Positions 1 through 8,986 of a stretch of 64,000 nucleotides of DNA are shown here, piece after piece. The position numbers and the translations under genes are program-made. This stretch comes from a virus. The DNA lies in IMG/VR virus record IMGVR_UViG_3300035211_000097, positions 31,703 to 95,702 of that record; one strand, given 5' to 3'. A model generated the notes under the pieces. That model ran no database searches. It saw nothing but the letters and a program-made list of their open reading frames with translations, and had not been told where the DNA came from. How positions within the stretch are numbered: the first letter of the stretch is position 1; each line of letters starts with the position of its first letter.

Positions 1-1056
1 AATCCGCCTCCGGGAGCTGATGGTTATAATGAGATCACAGATTCGGAAACACGTATAGCTATTATTCCTGAAAGAACACAATATTATTTTGTAGATGACA
101 GTGGTGACGAAACACATTATTATAAAACGGCTTACTACAATTCAGTTACTCAAGCGCAGAGTAATACAAGCGATCCTATACAGGGATCAGTGGAACCGGG
201 TAAACTGGGGTACACTTTTGGTAATTATACACCGCCTCCCGGAGAGTGGGGCGAAGTCCTTACGCCTGATGATATCAGATACACCTATATGTTTGGTATA
301 GATGCTATTGCCAACGATCAGAATGAAACAGAATTTACAGATGATCAATTTCGGTATTTTGTAGAAAGTGCTGTGGCTGATTTTGAAGCATTTCTGACTA
401 TTGATATTAAGAAAAGGGTTTATGTGACAAGTCCTGATGATGAATTGGTTCAGTCTGTTGACTGGCGTGAGGGTGTGGATTACACAAATGAAGAAGACCC
501 GTACCCGTTTATTCCCGAACACTGGAAAGAATATGGCTTTATTCAGCTTAGGCACTGTCCTGTTTTGTCAGTAGAACGGGCAATTATGTATTCACCAGTA
601 AAAGGTGAAATTCTTGATCTCATGGAATGGATACGTTATCGAAAGGCTGTAGGTCAGCTGAATTTTTACCCAAAACAGGGATCAGGATACGGGCCGTACA
701 ATATTTACGGTATGCCATGGCATCTTCAGGGTAGACAATATCCTGAGGGTTTTGAGATAGACTACTCTACCGGTTTCAAGACATCTGATTTTGTACCGAA
801 AAATCTGAGAAATGTAATTGGCATGTGGGCTACAATAAAAGCATTGGATACTATTGGTGACGGTTTACTTGCCGGTTTTAGTTCACAGAGTGTTTCATTA
901 GATGGCTTAAGTGAAAGTTTTTCCAGCACACAATCGGCTACTTCTGCTTATTTCGGTGCAAGGATCAAAAGTTATATCGATCAAATACAGGATTACCTGA
1001 AGAGAAACCGGTATAAGTGGGGTGCTATCCCTATATCTTTTGTCGGAGTTAATTAG
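1..1056 (+). CDS. Head-tail adaptor-like neck protein (5' truncated)
   Basis: The reading frame is open from base 1, so the true start lies upstream; an internal GTG at 190 is not needed as a start. At least 351 residues are visible. The central part (TYMFGIDAI, a helical segment AVADFEAFL, then beta-rich sequence and a C-terminal helix SYIDQIQDYL) has the look of phage head-tail connector proteins of the gp6/gp15 type that sit below the portal. Position directly ahead of other neck genes and the sheath supports a neck role. The N-terminal part carries proline-rich PPPG segments twice. Family placement is inference from arrangement and general pattern. Confidence 0.6.
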   Translation, partial: NPPPGADGYNEITDSETRIAIIPERTQYYFVDDSGDETHYYKTAYYNSVTQAQSNTSDPIQGSVEPGKLGYTFGNYTPPPGEWGEVLTPDDIRYTYMFGIDAIANDQNETEFTDDQFRYFVESAVADFEAFLTIDIKKRVYVTSPDDELVQSVDWREGVDYTNEEDPYPFIPEHWKEYGFIQLRHCPVLSVERAIMYSPVKGEILDLMEWIRYRKAVGQLNFYPKQGSGYGPYNIYGMPWHLQGRQYPEGFEIDYSTGFKTSDFVPKNLRNVIGMWATIKALDTIGDGLLAGFSSQSVSLDGLSESFSSTQSATSAYFGARIKSYIDQIQDYLKRNRYKWGAIPISFVGVN

Positions 1057-2168
1057 TGGCAGCCGGTTTTCAGACGTTTCAAACAGTAAAAAACTATGAC
1101 GATGCTCTGGGTAGACATGGTCAGTGGGTGCGCTGGCTGAAAGGGTCGAAATGCGCTTGTGTGCATGGTATACAAAAGCAGCCTGACCCACAATGTAATT
1201 TGTGTGATGGTAAAGGGTTTGTATACAGGAATCCTGATGAATTTACAGTCTTACAGGAAAATTTAAAATATGGCGGTTCCGGGATTTATTATCCATTACA
1301 GACACCTGTGGTTAGTATACAGTCGATAACACATCAGGGAGTCGATCTTACTTTATCAGGATCACAGCCAGCAGACGGTAGTTATATAGCTATCGATTTT
1401 CCATATTTGAAACCATACAATCGGGTGAAATGTGATTACACTTATAGCTCAAAAACATCGGTGACTGATGAAAACAGTGAAGTAATTGCTGATAACATTT
1501 TAAGGACAGTGGCTACCCGGTTTACGGAAAAAGGGAAAACATTTGAGGGTTCTGTGTTTTCTGTATCCAAGGTTTACAATGCTACCAAGGATGAGAATTA
1601 CACGGTATCTTCTTTTTCAAAAGAATTTATTTATCTGGTAGACATGGGGACATGGGCCTCCGGGGATGTTTTGGAAGTGAGCTATACATATATTCATCCA
1701 TTTTACTTTATGATGCATACCGTTTCTGAAAAAATGAGATATGAAAAATCTTATATTTTGGAAAGTGCTGATGCCATATTAGTAGCACCGAGTTGGTTCA
1801 CTCTCTCCGCAGATGATCTTTTTACAGCACTGGCGCAGGAAGCAGTAGGCCGGATAATTATTAACCCGACAGCTCGTACAGGGAATGATATTATAGAGAA
1901 TGTTTTTGATCTGGCGAGTGTTCCTTATGTGATGGACAAGAATGGAGTATCGTATAAAGAAGGGACTAATTTTGTTGTTACAAATAGGAACGAACTGAAA
2001 TGGATAACAAGTAAACCGACAGTTAATTACAGCGTAGAGTATCTGCATCATCCTACTTTTCGGGGACTGGGTGAAATGTCTACAGTCAGGAATGCAGAGA
2101 ACAAAGTGTTTGCAAACAGGATAAACGTGAAACTCTGGCAGGGAGCTTCTGAGGGAATGATGTTTTGA
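1056..2168 (+). CDS. Neck/virion protein with N-terminal zinc-ribbon-like cysteines
   Basis: GTG start overlapping the previous TAG, with GGAG seven bases upstream; 370 residues. Near residues 32-50 there are two cysteine pairs (CAC and CNLC) followed by DGKGFVYR, as in a zinc ribbon. The remainder is beta-rich without a recognised motif. Its place between a connector-like protein and an HK97 gp10-like protein suggests a head-closure or neck role. I do not recognise the family; it could equally be an accessory virion protein. Confidence 0.55.
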   Translation: MAAGFQTFQTVKNYDDALGRHGQWVRWLKGSKCACVHGIQKQPDPQCNLCDGKGFVYRNPDEFTVLQENLKYGGSGIYYPLQTPVVSIQSITHQGVDLTLSGSQPADGSYIAIDFPYLKPYNRVKCDYTYSSKTSVTDENSEVIADNILRTVATRFTEKGKTFEGSVFSVSKVYNATKDENYTVSSFSKEFIYLVDMGTWASGDVLEVSYTYIHPFYFMMHTVSEKMRYEKSYILESADAILVAPSWFTLSADDLFTALAQEAVGRIIINPTARTGNDIIENVFDLASVPYVMDKNGVSYKEGTNFVVTNRNELKWITSKPTVNYSVEYLHHPTFRGLGEMSTVRNAENKVFANRINVKLWQGASEGMMF

Positions 2169-3031
2169 GTACAATAAATGTCAAAATAACAGACTTTGTC
2201 CCTGAATTTATGTCTTTAATGCAGAAAGGTTATGGGGATAGAGTGTTCACAAATTCTCTGGCAGCAATGCGTACAATAGGTAGGATGTATCAGAAAGTTT
2301 GGCGACAATTTGCCAGTGGTGAAAAAGTTGTTCCGGGCAGCCCTCCTATATTTTCAAAAGGGCCTTATACTCGGTCAATACAAATAGACGAGTCCACATC
2401 GAATGTTATTTCTGTGTATACTGATTATTATGGCCATGAATACATAGAAAAAGGGCATCCTCAGATTGATTTAAAGCCGGGCCTGTTAAGTGGCCCTAAA
2501 GCACGGCAGGGAAAGAAAGGCCCTTATAATATTGTACATTTCAGGCACGGTGTTCCGGGTAGTGATCCCCACAGGAATAATCCTATGCCTGTCAGCATAT
2601 ACGATGAAATACGCAGGCTTACTAAGGAAGCTGATGAAAAGAAACAGGCCGGTTTGGACTCTAAACCCGGAGGTTCACGGGTTACTGGAAATATTCGTGT
2701 TTGGGAATACGGGAAAGACAGGCGATTCCGTTCTTACTTGTGGGGACAAAGTATCAGTAAAACAGATACTACCGGAGGGAAACCGAAAAAACCTACAGGT
2801 TACCAGTGGAAATCCGGGAAATATGCAGGCATGTACCAGATGCAGACATCTACAGGAAGAGCTAAACGGTCGAGTTACATTACTTTTCGGGTCGTGTCAT
2901 ACAGAAGTGATCCGACATCATGGATTGTACCGGCCAGACCAGCAATACCTATAAGACAGGCAACAGTTGATTTGGTACGACCTATTGCACAGAATATGAT
3001 CAGGCAAGCAATAGAGAAGGATATAGCATGA
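2165..3031 (+). CDS. HK97 gp10-like tail completion / neck protein
   Basis: TTG start at 2165 overlaps the previous stop; GAGGGA lies at suitable spacing and no better start exists. 288 residues. The C-terminus (SWIVPARPAIPIRQATVDLVRPI) matches the usual ending of HK97-gp10-like completion proteins, where a PARP-like motif precedes a terminal helix. These proteins join the completed tail to the head. The middle is basic and rich in glycine and lysine, and is longer than the usual 120-200 residue family members. The gene order completion, terminator, sheath fits. Confidence 0.6.
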   Translation: MSTINVKITDFVPEFMSLMQKGYGDRVFTNSLAAMRTIGRMYQKVWRQFASGEKVVPGSPPIFSKGPYTRSIQIDESTSNVISVYTDYYGHEYIEKGHPQIDLKPGLLSGPKARQGKKGPYNIVHFRHGVPGSDPHRNNPMPVSIYDEIRRLTKEADEKKQAGLDSKPGGSRVTGNIRVWEYGKDRRFRSYLWGQSISKTDTTGGKPKKPTGYQWKSGKYAGMYQMQTSTGRAKRSSYITFRVVSYRSDPTSWIVPARPAIPIRQATVDLVRPIAQNMIRQAIEKDIA

Positions 3032-3813
3032 GTGATACAGGCGAAAACTACTTATTTTCAGATGCTCATATACGGCAGAGTGCTTCTGCAAAACCGGTAA
3101 TCATTTTAAGTCAGTTTGATATTGAGACTGAGGTTATTAAAATCGTTCAAAAGTTTTTTCAGGAACTGGAATTTGACAGTATTTATGCAAACTTTGGAAA
3201 TATAAATTTAAGTACAGATCACCCGTTTGCTCTTCTTTTATTTGCTGAGAATGTAGGGGAAGACGTGAAACCAGCTACTTTATTTCCTTCTGTTACAGTG
3301 TGTGACAGTGCGGATTCAGAAGACAGGGAAGAGCTGGGTGGTACTTATGCTGAATTTGTTTTTGATTATGATGATCTTAAGGAAATAGAAAATAAAGTAT
3401 CCACAGATTTAATCAGTATATCTGAGAGTAGTCTGGCTCGGTTAAAACAGCATTTTCAAACAAACAGTTCAGCGGTAGCCTACAAGCGAAAGATCAATAT
3501 AAGAACGACTGTTGATTTTAATGTATGGACTCAGAATAAATTGGTAACAAATTTTATTTATGATTCTTTGAAGCAGTGTATTCGATTATATAATAATGAA
3601 TTTAAACAGGCAGGAATGGACATTCATGCAGGAGGTATGACTGGCAGGAAGTCCGGGGATTATAATGTAGACTTTGGTATTTTATTATATGGTGCAAATA
3701 TTTCTGTGCCGGTAGATTATTATATCAGCAGTCTCTATATAGATGTAAATTTGGGCGAGATCAATGATATCGTGGTTGATCCTACTTATCACCATACCGG
3801 GGAGGATGTATAA
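3028..3813 (+). CDS. Probable tail terminator / sheath-capping protein
   Basis: ATG start overlaps the upstream TGA by four bases (ATGA), indicating translational coupling. 261 residues with no clear motif. An acidic mixed alpha/beta N-terminal half is followed by a C-terminal beta segment (GILLYGANISVPVDYYISSLYIDVNL). It lies just upstream of the sheath, where contractile phages usually encode the tail terminator. The function is inferred from position only. Confidence 0.45.
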   Translation: MSDTGENYLFSDAHIRQSASAKPVIILSQFDIETEVIKIVQKFFQELEFDSIYANFGNINLSTDHPFALLLFAENVGEDVKPATLFPSVTVCDSADSEDREELGGTYAEFVFDYDDLKEIENKVSTDLISISESSLARLKQHFQTNSSAVAYKRKINIRTTVDFNVWTQNKLVTNFIYDSLKQCIRLYNNEFKQAGMDIHAGGMTGRKSGDYNVDFGILLYGANISVPVDYYISSLYIDVNLGEINDIVVDPTYHHTGEDV

Positions 3814-4017
3814 ATGGCTGAAGAAGCTAAAAAAGAAGAAACAAAGAAACCGGCAAAAAAGAAAAAAGATGATTCCATGCTGGTAAGCACGTACTTGACC
3901 CAAAAAGGGATCAAGGAAAAATATCTCGTAGCAAGTCTTCGATTTCAGTATCGTGGTATAATAAAAACAAAGAGTGAATGGGACAACGAATTGAAAGACA
4001 GGATTAAAACAAACTAA
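3814..4017 (+). CDS. Small lysine-rich protein before the sheath
   Basis: 67 residues; ATG with GGAGG eight bases upstream. The N-terminal 25 residues are almost entirely A, E and K; the rest (STYLTQKGIKEKYLVASLRF) could form one helix. No family recognised. It sits directly between the terminator candidate and the sheath, so a small tail-assembly role is possible but unproven. Confidence 0.55.
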   Translation: MAEEAKKEETKKPAKKKKDDSMLVSTYLTQKGIKEKYLVASLRFQYRGIIKTKSEWDNELKDRIKTN

Positions 4018-4031
4018 ATAGGAGCTTAAAA

Positions 4032-5732
4032 ATGAGTATAAGCAGTCGTACTTTTCAATCAGCCGGTAAGCTCTCACAGCATTATATTCCGGGTGCATAT
4101 TCCCGAATAGACTCTGTGAAGGGTACTGGCGGTCTGGTATCGGCAAATAATTTAGTTATTATGGGGAAGAGTACGGGTGGTAAACCGACTGAGCTTCTTC
4201 AGTTTAACAAATTAACCGATGCTGTAGCGGTGTTAAAAGGCGGTGATCTGATGGAAGCCATGAGATTGGCTTTTAATCCGGGTGCCGGTTTAATACCCAC
4301 AAGAATTTATGCAATGCGTGTAAATTCCGCAGTGCAGTCAAGTTATGATCTGGTAGATGGCAGCTCGAATGACATGATTCTTCTGGAATCGAGGGATTAT
4401 GGTCTTCAGCAGAACCAGATAACTCTTTTGATGGTCGCTGGTACAACTCAAGGTAAAAAGATTACCATAGGGTTTAAAACCAATGAAGAGGAATTTGATG
4501 ACGTGTATCGGTCATCTTTAACCATCACACATGCCACAGATACAGTGACAATCGTGAATAACAGCACCACACAGACACTTACTCTGGTGTCAGCAGCTGT
4601 TACCATTGATCTGAATACATATCCTACTATTGGAGAATTGGCTGCATATATCAATGCGCAGTCTGGCTTTACTGCTGTAGTTACAGCTGGGGAAGAAGAT
4701 GCCAGTTCTCTGGAATTGGATGCAGTAACCGGACAATCCTTAACTGGTGGTTATGTCTGTCAGTCTACCTTTCAGGCTATTATTGACACGATAAATGCAG
4801 GATCGGTTTATGTAGAGGCTTCAGCAAACAATGGAGTGAATGACAGAGTAATTCCTGTCAATGTTGCTTCTCTTGCTTATTTTACAGGTGGTTCAGAGGG
4901 TTCTTATACTTCGACTGAGTGGACAAATGCTTTGAGTGCGTTGGAAGCTGAAGATATTCAGCTGATTGCTACTCCTGACACTACAGAAGCCAATCACGCT
5001 CTAATAAAAGCTCATTGTGAATCGATGAGTTCTGTGACAGGACGTAAGGAAAGGCAGTTTCTTGTGGGCGGTGACTGGGGAGATACAGAAACAGCTGCGA
5101 TTACAAATGCCAAAGCATTGAATTCCAAGTATGGATTATATGTGTTTAATGGTGGTACTCAATACAATGTGAACGGTGTTTTGACAAACTATAATTCCGG
5201 GTTTGCAGGATGTATGCTTGCCGGTATGAAGTCAGCACTGGCAATAAACGCACCGCTCACATTTAAGACGCTAAACTTCATTTCTCTGGAAGCGAAACTG
5301 AAAGACAGCTCTTTGGAAAATCTCATTAAAGATGGGGTGGCCCCGATTGCTTATAATAGCAATGAAATTGCTCACTGTGTAAGGCAGGTGAATACTTACC
5401 AAACAGATGATCTGAAATGGAATGAATTCTCTATGGTTACGATTATGAATTTTGTTTCCCGTGACCTCAGGAACTTTCTGGAAAGCAGATATGTTGGTAA
5501 GGCTTCCACGACATTTTCGTTGTCTGCCCTCAGAGCGCAGATCGCCGGTAGACTTAATCTCTATGTAGATTTAGGTCTGTTTATTTCCGATGGCGAACAG
5601 GCGTGGTGGGGTCTGAATTTATCAATAAACGGTGATACCGTGACGGTTGATTATGATGCGTACATTACAGCACCGATAAACTTCATTTTCATAACCAACC
5701 ACTTCCACGAAGTATCAGCGACAGCAGCTTAA
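4032..5732 (+). CDS. Contractile tail sheath protein
   Basis: 566 residues, ATG preceded by AGGAG. The N-terminus (YIPGAYSRIDSVKGTGGLVSANNLVIMG) is the typical sheath opening, and the C-terminal domain ends with a beta handshake-like strand (INFIFITNHFHEV). The sheath polymerises around the tube and contracts on infection. It is directly followed by the tube gene, the classic myovirus order. The middle third is threonine/valine-rich and looks like an inserted surface domain. This is one of the safest calls in the window and establishes contractile-tail morphology. Confidence 0.9.
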   Translation: MSISSRTFQSAGKLSQHYIPGAYSRIDSVKGTGGLVSANNLVIMGKSTGGKPTELLQFNKLTDAVAVLKGGDLMEAMRLAFNPGAGLIPTRIYAMRVNSAVQSSYDLVDGSSNDMILLESRDYGLQQNQITLLMVAGTTQGKKITIGFKTNEEEFDDVYRSSLTITHATDTVTIVNNSTTQTLTLVSAAVTIDLNTYPTIGELAAYINAQSGFTAVVTAGEEDASSLELDAVTGQSLTGGYVCQSTFQAIIDTINAGSVYVEASANNGVNDRVIPVNVASLAYFTGGSEGSYTSTEWTNALSALEAEDIQLIATPDTTEANHALIKAHCESMSSVTGRKERQFLVGGDWGDTETAAITNAKALNSKYGLYVFNGGTQYNVNGVLTNYNSGFAGCMLAGMKSALAINAPLTFKTLNFISLEAKLKDSSLENLIKDGVAPIAYNSNEIAHCVRQVNTYQTDDLKWNEFSMVTIMNFVSRDLRNFLESRYVGKASTTFSLSALRAQIAGRLNLYVDLGLFISDGEQAWWGLNLSINGDTVTVDYDAYITAPINFIFITNHFHEVSATAA

Positions 5733-5743
5733 GGAGGAAACAA

Positions 5744-6208
5744 ATGGCTGATAAATTGATAGCAGGTGGCGCATGGGTAAAAATTCTTGCCGATGGACAA
5801 CCTATTGGTCTGGCTACCGGTGTTTCCTATGATGAGGACTGGGCGGTAAACCCGGCAAACGTAATTGGTTTTTTAGGGCCGATAGATTATGATTCACAGG
5901 GTTATTCCTGTAGTATCAGTATGCAGGCGTTCATCCCTGAAAAAATTGCGCAGAACCCCGGAGGCAGGACATTACCGGATGGCAGTATCACTACCATCTC
6001 TGATTTAATTCCTACCAGAACCGAAATCCAAAATCAGGGTGGAAAACCGAGACAGCTGGATGATTTATCTCTGGTAAATGTATCCAATGGTGAAGTACTG
6101 GCTTCATTCAGAAATGTAATGATTGCCAGCAATGGTGTGCAAGTTACACCGAACAGTTACGTGACATCGAATGTCAGGATGCTTGCAGTCGAAAGGTACG
6201 TAGCGTAA
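5744..6208 (+). CDS. Tail tube protein
   Basis: 154 residues, start ATG with AAGGAGG six bases upstream, the strongest ribosome binding site in this operon, fitting a protein made in high copy. Length and beta-rich sequence agree with myophage tube subunits that form stacked hexameric rings inside the sheath. It sits between the sheath and the tail assembly chaperone, as expected. Confidence 0.85.
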   Translation: MADKLIAGGAWVKILADGQPIGLATGVSYDEDWAVNPANVIGFLGPIDYDSQGYSCSISMQAFIPEKIAQNPGGRTLPDGSITTISDLIPTRTEIQNQGGKPRQLDDLSLVNVSNGEVLASFRNVMIASNGVQVTPNSYVTSNVRMLAVERYVA

Positions 6209-6226
6209 ATAGCAGATGTATTTTCA

Positions 6227-6255
6227 GAAAGGGGTGGGATAAGTCTGCCCCTTTC
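6227..6255 (+). terminator. Stem-loop between tube and chaperone genes (possible attenuator)
   Basis: GAAAGGGG at 6227-6234 pairs perfectly with CCCCTTTC at 6248-6255 around a 13-base loop; only a short TTAT follows, so it is at best a weak terminator. It lies between a gene needed in high amount (tube) and one needed in low amount (chaperone), so partial termination or mRNA 3'-end protection is plausible. The start of the next gene's ribosome binding site follows directly. Confidence 0.5.
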
Positions 6256-6276
6256 TTATAAAAGGGAGAGATTATA

Positions 6277-6663
6277 ATGGAAAAAAAGACAGCAGAACAC
6301 AGAATTGGTAAACAGGTACTCACAGAGGACGATCTGAAAATAGAGGTGCCCTATAAAGATGAACTTTTTGTAATGAAGTACCCTACACCGTGGGAAAAAG
6401 CACAGATTGAAAGAGTAATTGCCGGTCATCTTAATGGGATGCCGAGAGCTTCATTTCCCGAAGGTGAACTTTTTCGTATACAGGCCATGTGCTATGTAGA
6501 TGGCTTGATGATCCCGGACTTATGCCCTGACTGGTTTGTTAATCCATGGCAGTGCTACGATGAACAGCTTGTCTTGGAACTTTTCTCAGGGTACTTATCC
6601 TTTCGTGACGAATTTGTCAAAAACGTTAACAACGGACGTTATCGAAAAGGAAGTACAGGATAG
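6277..6663 (+). CDS. Tail assembly chaperone, upstream frame (gpG-like)
   Basis: 128 residues; ATG with GGGAGA eight bases upstream. The protein is acidic, follows the tube gene, and ends inside a second open frame that continues to the tape measure. This is the standard G/GT-type chaperone arrangement, in which a ribosomal frameshift makes a minor long product that binds the tape measure. The downstream frame is reached by a +1 (or -2) shift; an AAAAA run at 6619-6623 within the overlap lets a lysine tRNA re-pair after a +1 slip. Confidence 0.75.
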   Translation: MEKKTAEHRIGKQVLTEDDLKIEVPYKDELFVMKYPTPWEKAQIERVIAGHLNGMPRASFPEGELFRIQAMCYVDGLMIPDLCPDWFVNPWQCYDEQLVLELFSGYLSFRDEFVKNVNNGRYRKGSTG

Positions 6664-6952
6664 TTTTGATTTAAAATTAGATGTCTGGATTTGTGAGCAT
6701 TTTAAGGTATTGCCTACAGAACAGAGATTTAAGGATTTATCAGGTAGACAGAAACTGATTTTGTGGTTTGGTTGCTTATATACACCGAGTAGGGAAGTGA
6801 TGCAAAGAAGTTTCTTACTTTCAAAAAAGAATGAAGAGAGGTTTGGTGTTGATGAGGTAACAGCTGATGCTCTTAAACAGAGTGGTTACAGCAAAGAACA
6901 AATAGAGGCCATACAAGATCAGCTGAAAAAGTTTACAGAGAAAGGTGAGTAA
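6536..6952 (+). CDS. Tail assembly chaperone, downstream frame (gpT-like, via frameshift)
   Basis: The frame is open over 138 codons and its distinct part begins around 6620 (TTDVIEKEVQDSF, a helical C-terminal extension). The ATG at 6536 has no ribosome binding site and lies deep in the upstream gene, so I regard this as the second half of a frameshifted product running from 6277 to 6952 rather than an independent gene. The helix-rich tail ending KKFTEKGE directly precedes the tape measure start. Independent initiation at a TTG near 6614 cannot be excluded but has no Shine-Dalgarno sequence. Confidence 0.65.
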   Translation: MLIHGSATMNSLSWNFSQGTYPFVTNLSKTLTTDVIEKEVQDSFDLKLDVWICEHFKVLPTEQRFKDLSGRQKLILWFGCLYTPSREVMQRSFLLSKKNEERFGVDEVTADALKQSGYSKEQIEAIQDQLKKFTEKGE

Positions 6953-8980
6953 ATGTCTGATATTATGAGTCGTATAAAATTACAGGTAGAGGGAGCTGAT
7001 CAATCTGTACGGGAAATTCAGAAACTTAAAGGTGCTTATGACGAGGTTTCTGATTCTGCAAAAGGCATATCAGGTGGTGTTTCTGCCGATCCGTTTGAAA
7101 AAGCGGTGTCTTCTGCCCCTGCTGGCGGTGCCGGTACTGCCGGTCGCTCAGAACATAATGATTTAATGGACAGGGCCAATGATCGATTGGCCTCTCACTA
7201 TAATACAGCTGGGGCCATGGGTTCACAGGTACCCGGTGCAATAAATACAGCTTCCAGTGCAATATCTCAGATAGGTTCCGGGCAAGGTGCCAGTGGAGCC
7301 GGTTCTGCCATGGGGGGTTTGGCCCGTATGATCGGAGCCGGTACTACAGGTGGTTTGATTGCCATGGCAGGGTCAGCTGTACTGGGCGGTATTGGTGCGT
7401 TATCCGGGGAAGAAAAAGAACTGGTACAGCAGTTACACGGGACAGGATTATCTACCCGATTAGATGCTGGCTATTCTAATATGCGTAATTCTATGATAGG
7501 TTTCGGGCAAGCCGGGGTAGCTTCTCAGAGACTGTCTACTTTGATGCAGTCGCTGGCTTCTTCAGGGGGACAGTTTACAGCTGGTACATGGAATACAGTA
7601 AAGGAAGCTACTCAGTATATGGAATATTTGGGGCTTCCTCCTGAAACAATAGGACAGTTTCTCGGTACTCAGCAGCAGGCAGGTTATACTGGTACCGTAA
7701 ACAAGCAGATATATGCTACTGCATATCAGACATTCGGTCGTGGTATGGCTGATTCTTATATGAGTGAGCTTACCAGAATGCAGAACCAGTCGTTATCATT
7801 GACACAGAAAAGAGGTGTCGGAGCCGAACAGGATATTCTATTATCTAATGCAAATTTACTAGGTACACTGGCTACCGGTGGTGGTATGTCTGCGCAGGGT
7901 GCTGTTGCTGTTATGCAACAGGCTGAAAGTGCAGGCCGGGCCTCTGCTACATTAAGCAGACCTGAAGATGTTGTGGCTTATCAGGCCATGAAAAAATTAT
8001 ATCCGAATAAATCCATGACAGAATTGATGATGTATATGGAGTCTCACCCGATAGAGGTATCCAATGCTGTTGCCGGTTATATCAGCGATACTTCAGGAAA
8101 TGCGGATGTAGCCCGGCTACGTATGAAGCAATATTTGGGTGGCAATGTCAGTCAGGCTGATGCTTATATGAAAGCTAATGCGCAGATGGAAAGAGAGGGT
8201 GTTGTTCCGGGGTCAGCACGGGCCACTGAAATTCTCGCAGAAGCAGGGGCGGTCGCTCAGGAAGGTATGCAGGCTACAGCGATTGATCAGTCTAAACTTT
8301 TCGAGGGATTACAGAAAGCAGCTTATGATATTTCACAGATGTTTATAAAATTGTTTAAGGGTGATGAAGTCACTATAGAGGGTCTTGAATTTGGAATGAC
8401 CCCGAAACAGTTTGAAGAACAGCAGTTCTGGAATGAAAAATATATTGATCAGTTCAGAAACCCTGAAAGAATAACCGCAAGTGAATTGTGGATAGATAAA
8501 ATGATCACAAGTGCCAGGGTATCTGAGTCAGGCAAACAAGAAATTACAGATATCTGGGCTAAAGTTCTTCCGCAGCTACCTTCTGGTGCTTCACTTACTG
8601 ACTTTGCTGATTCTAATTATGAGTTTAATGCAGGCGCACCGGGGACTATAAACAATCTACCTGGATTGTACCAAGCTATTTATACAAACTTGTCTGACTG
8701 GGAAAGTAATTCGCAGGAGAGATTTAACGAGATTGTAAAAGAGAAATTTGCACCGTACATCGATCTTAAAACCAGAGGAAATCTTGATGCTTCTTATGAT
8801 ATCATACAGTTAATAGATAAGAAGTTCGGCGGTGAAATGGATTTAGCGACTGAGAAGGAAATGTTTTTAGTTCTGATGAGGTTATTAGTAGACTCTTTTG
8901 ATCAGCTGAAAGGCGAGATGGAAAAAAGTAACCAGATACTTTTTATGGATGAAGAACCTCAGTTTCAGTCATTTAAGTAG
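6953..8980 (+). CDS. Tail tape measure protein
   Basis: 675 residues, the longest in the structural block. The start overlaps the end of the chaperone frame (GTGAGTAAATG). The N-terminal helical region (QVEGADQSVREIQKLKGAYDEV) is followed by low-complexity glycine/alanine/serine sequence with a hydrophobic segment (GGLIAMAGSAVLGGIGALSG, about residues 137-156), then long helical Q/A-rich stretches. At about 1.5 angstrom per residue, the known rule for tape measures, the tail would be roughly 100 nm. No muralytic domain is visible. Confidence 0.8.
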   Translation: MSDIMSRIKLQVEGADQSVREIQKLKGAYDEVSDSAKGISGGVSADPFEKAVSSAPAGGAGTAGRSEHNDLMDRANDRLASHYNTAGAMGSQVPGAINTASSAISQIGSGQGASGAGSAMGGLARMIGAGTTGGLIAMAGSAVLGGIGALSGEEKELVQQLHGTGLSTRLDAGYSNMRNSMIGFGQAGVASQRLSTLMQSLASSGGQFTAGTWNTVKEATQYMEYLGLPPETIGQFLGTQQQAGYTGTVNKQIYATAYQTFGRGMADSYMSELTRMQNQSLSLTQKRGVGAEQDILLSNANLLGTLATGGGMSAQGAVAVMQQAESAGRASATLSRPEDVVAYQAMKKLYPNKSMTELMMYMESHPIEVSNAVAGYISDTSGNADVARLRMKQYLGGNVSQADAYMKANAQMEREGVVPGSARATEILAEAGAVAQEGMQATAIDQSKLFEGLQKAAYDISQMFIKLFKGDEVTIEGLEFGMTPKQFEEQQFWNEKYIDQFRNPERITASELWIDKMITSARVSESGKQEITDIWAKVLPQLPSGASLTDFADSNYEFNAGAPGTINNLPGLYQAIYTNLSDWESNSQERFNEIVKEKFAPYIDLKTRGNLDASYDIIQLIDKKFGGEMDLATEKEMFLVLMRLLVDSFDQLKGEMEKSNQILFMDEEPQFQSFK

Positions 8981-8986
8981 GGGATC

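Noticed and set aside
95-301. Small open frame at the left end of the window
   Set aside because: It overlaps the connector-like gene, which is open from base 1, and has no ribosome binding site.
6601-6663. -1 ribosomal frameshift in the chaperone gene
   Set aside because: The -1 frame meets TAA two codons after the A-run, so it cannot make the long product.
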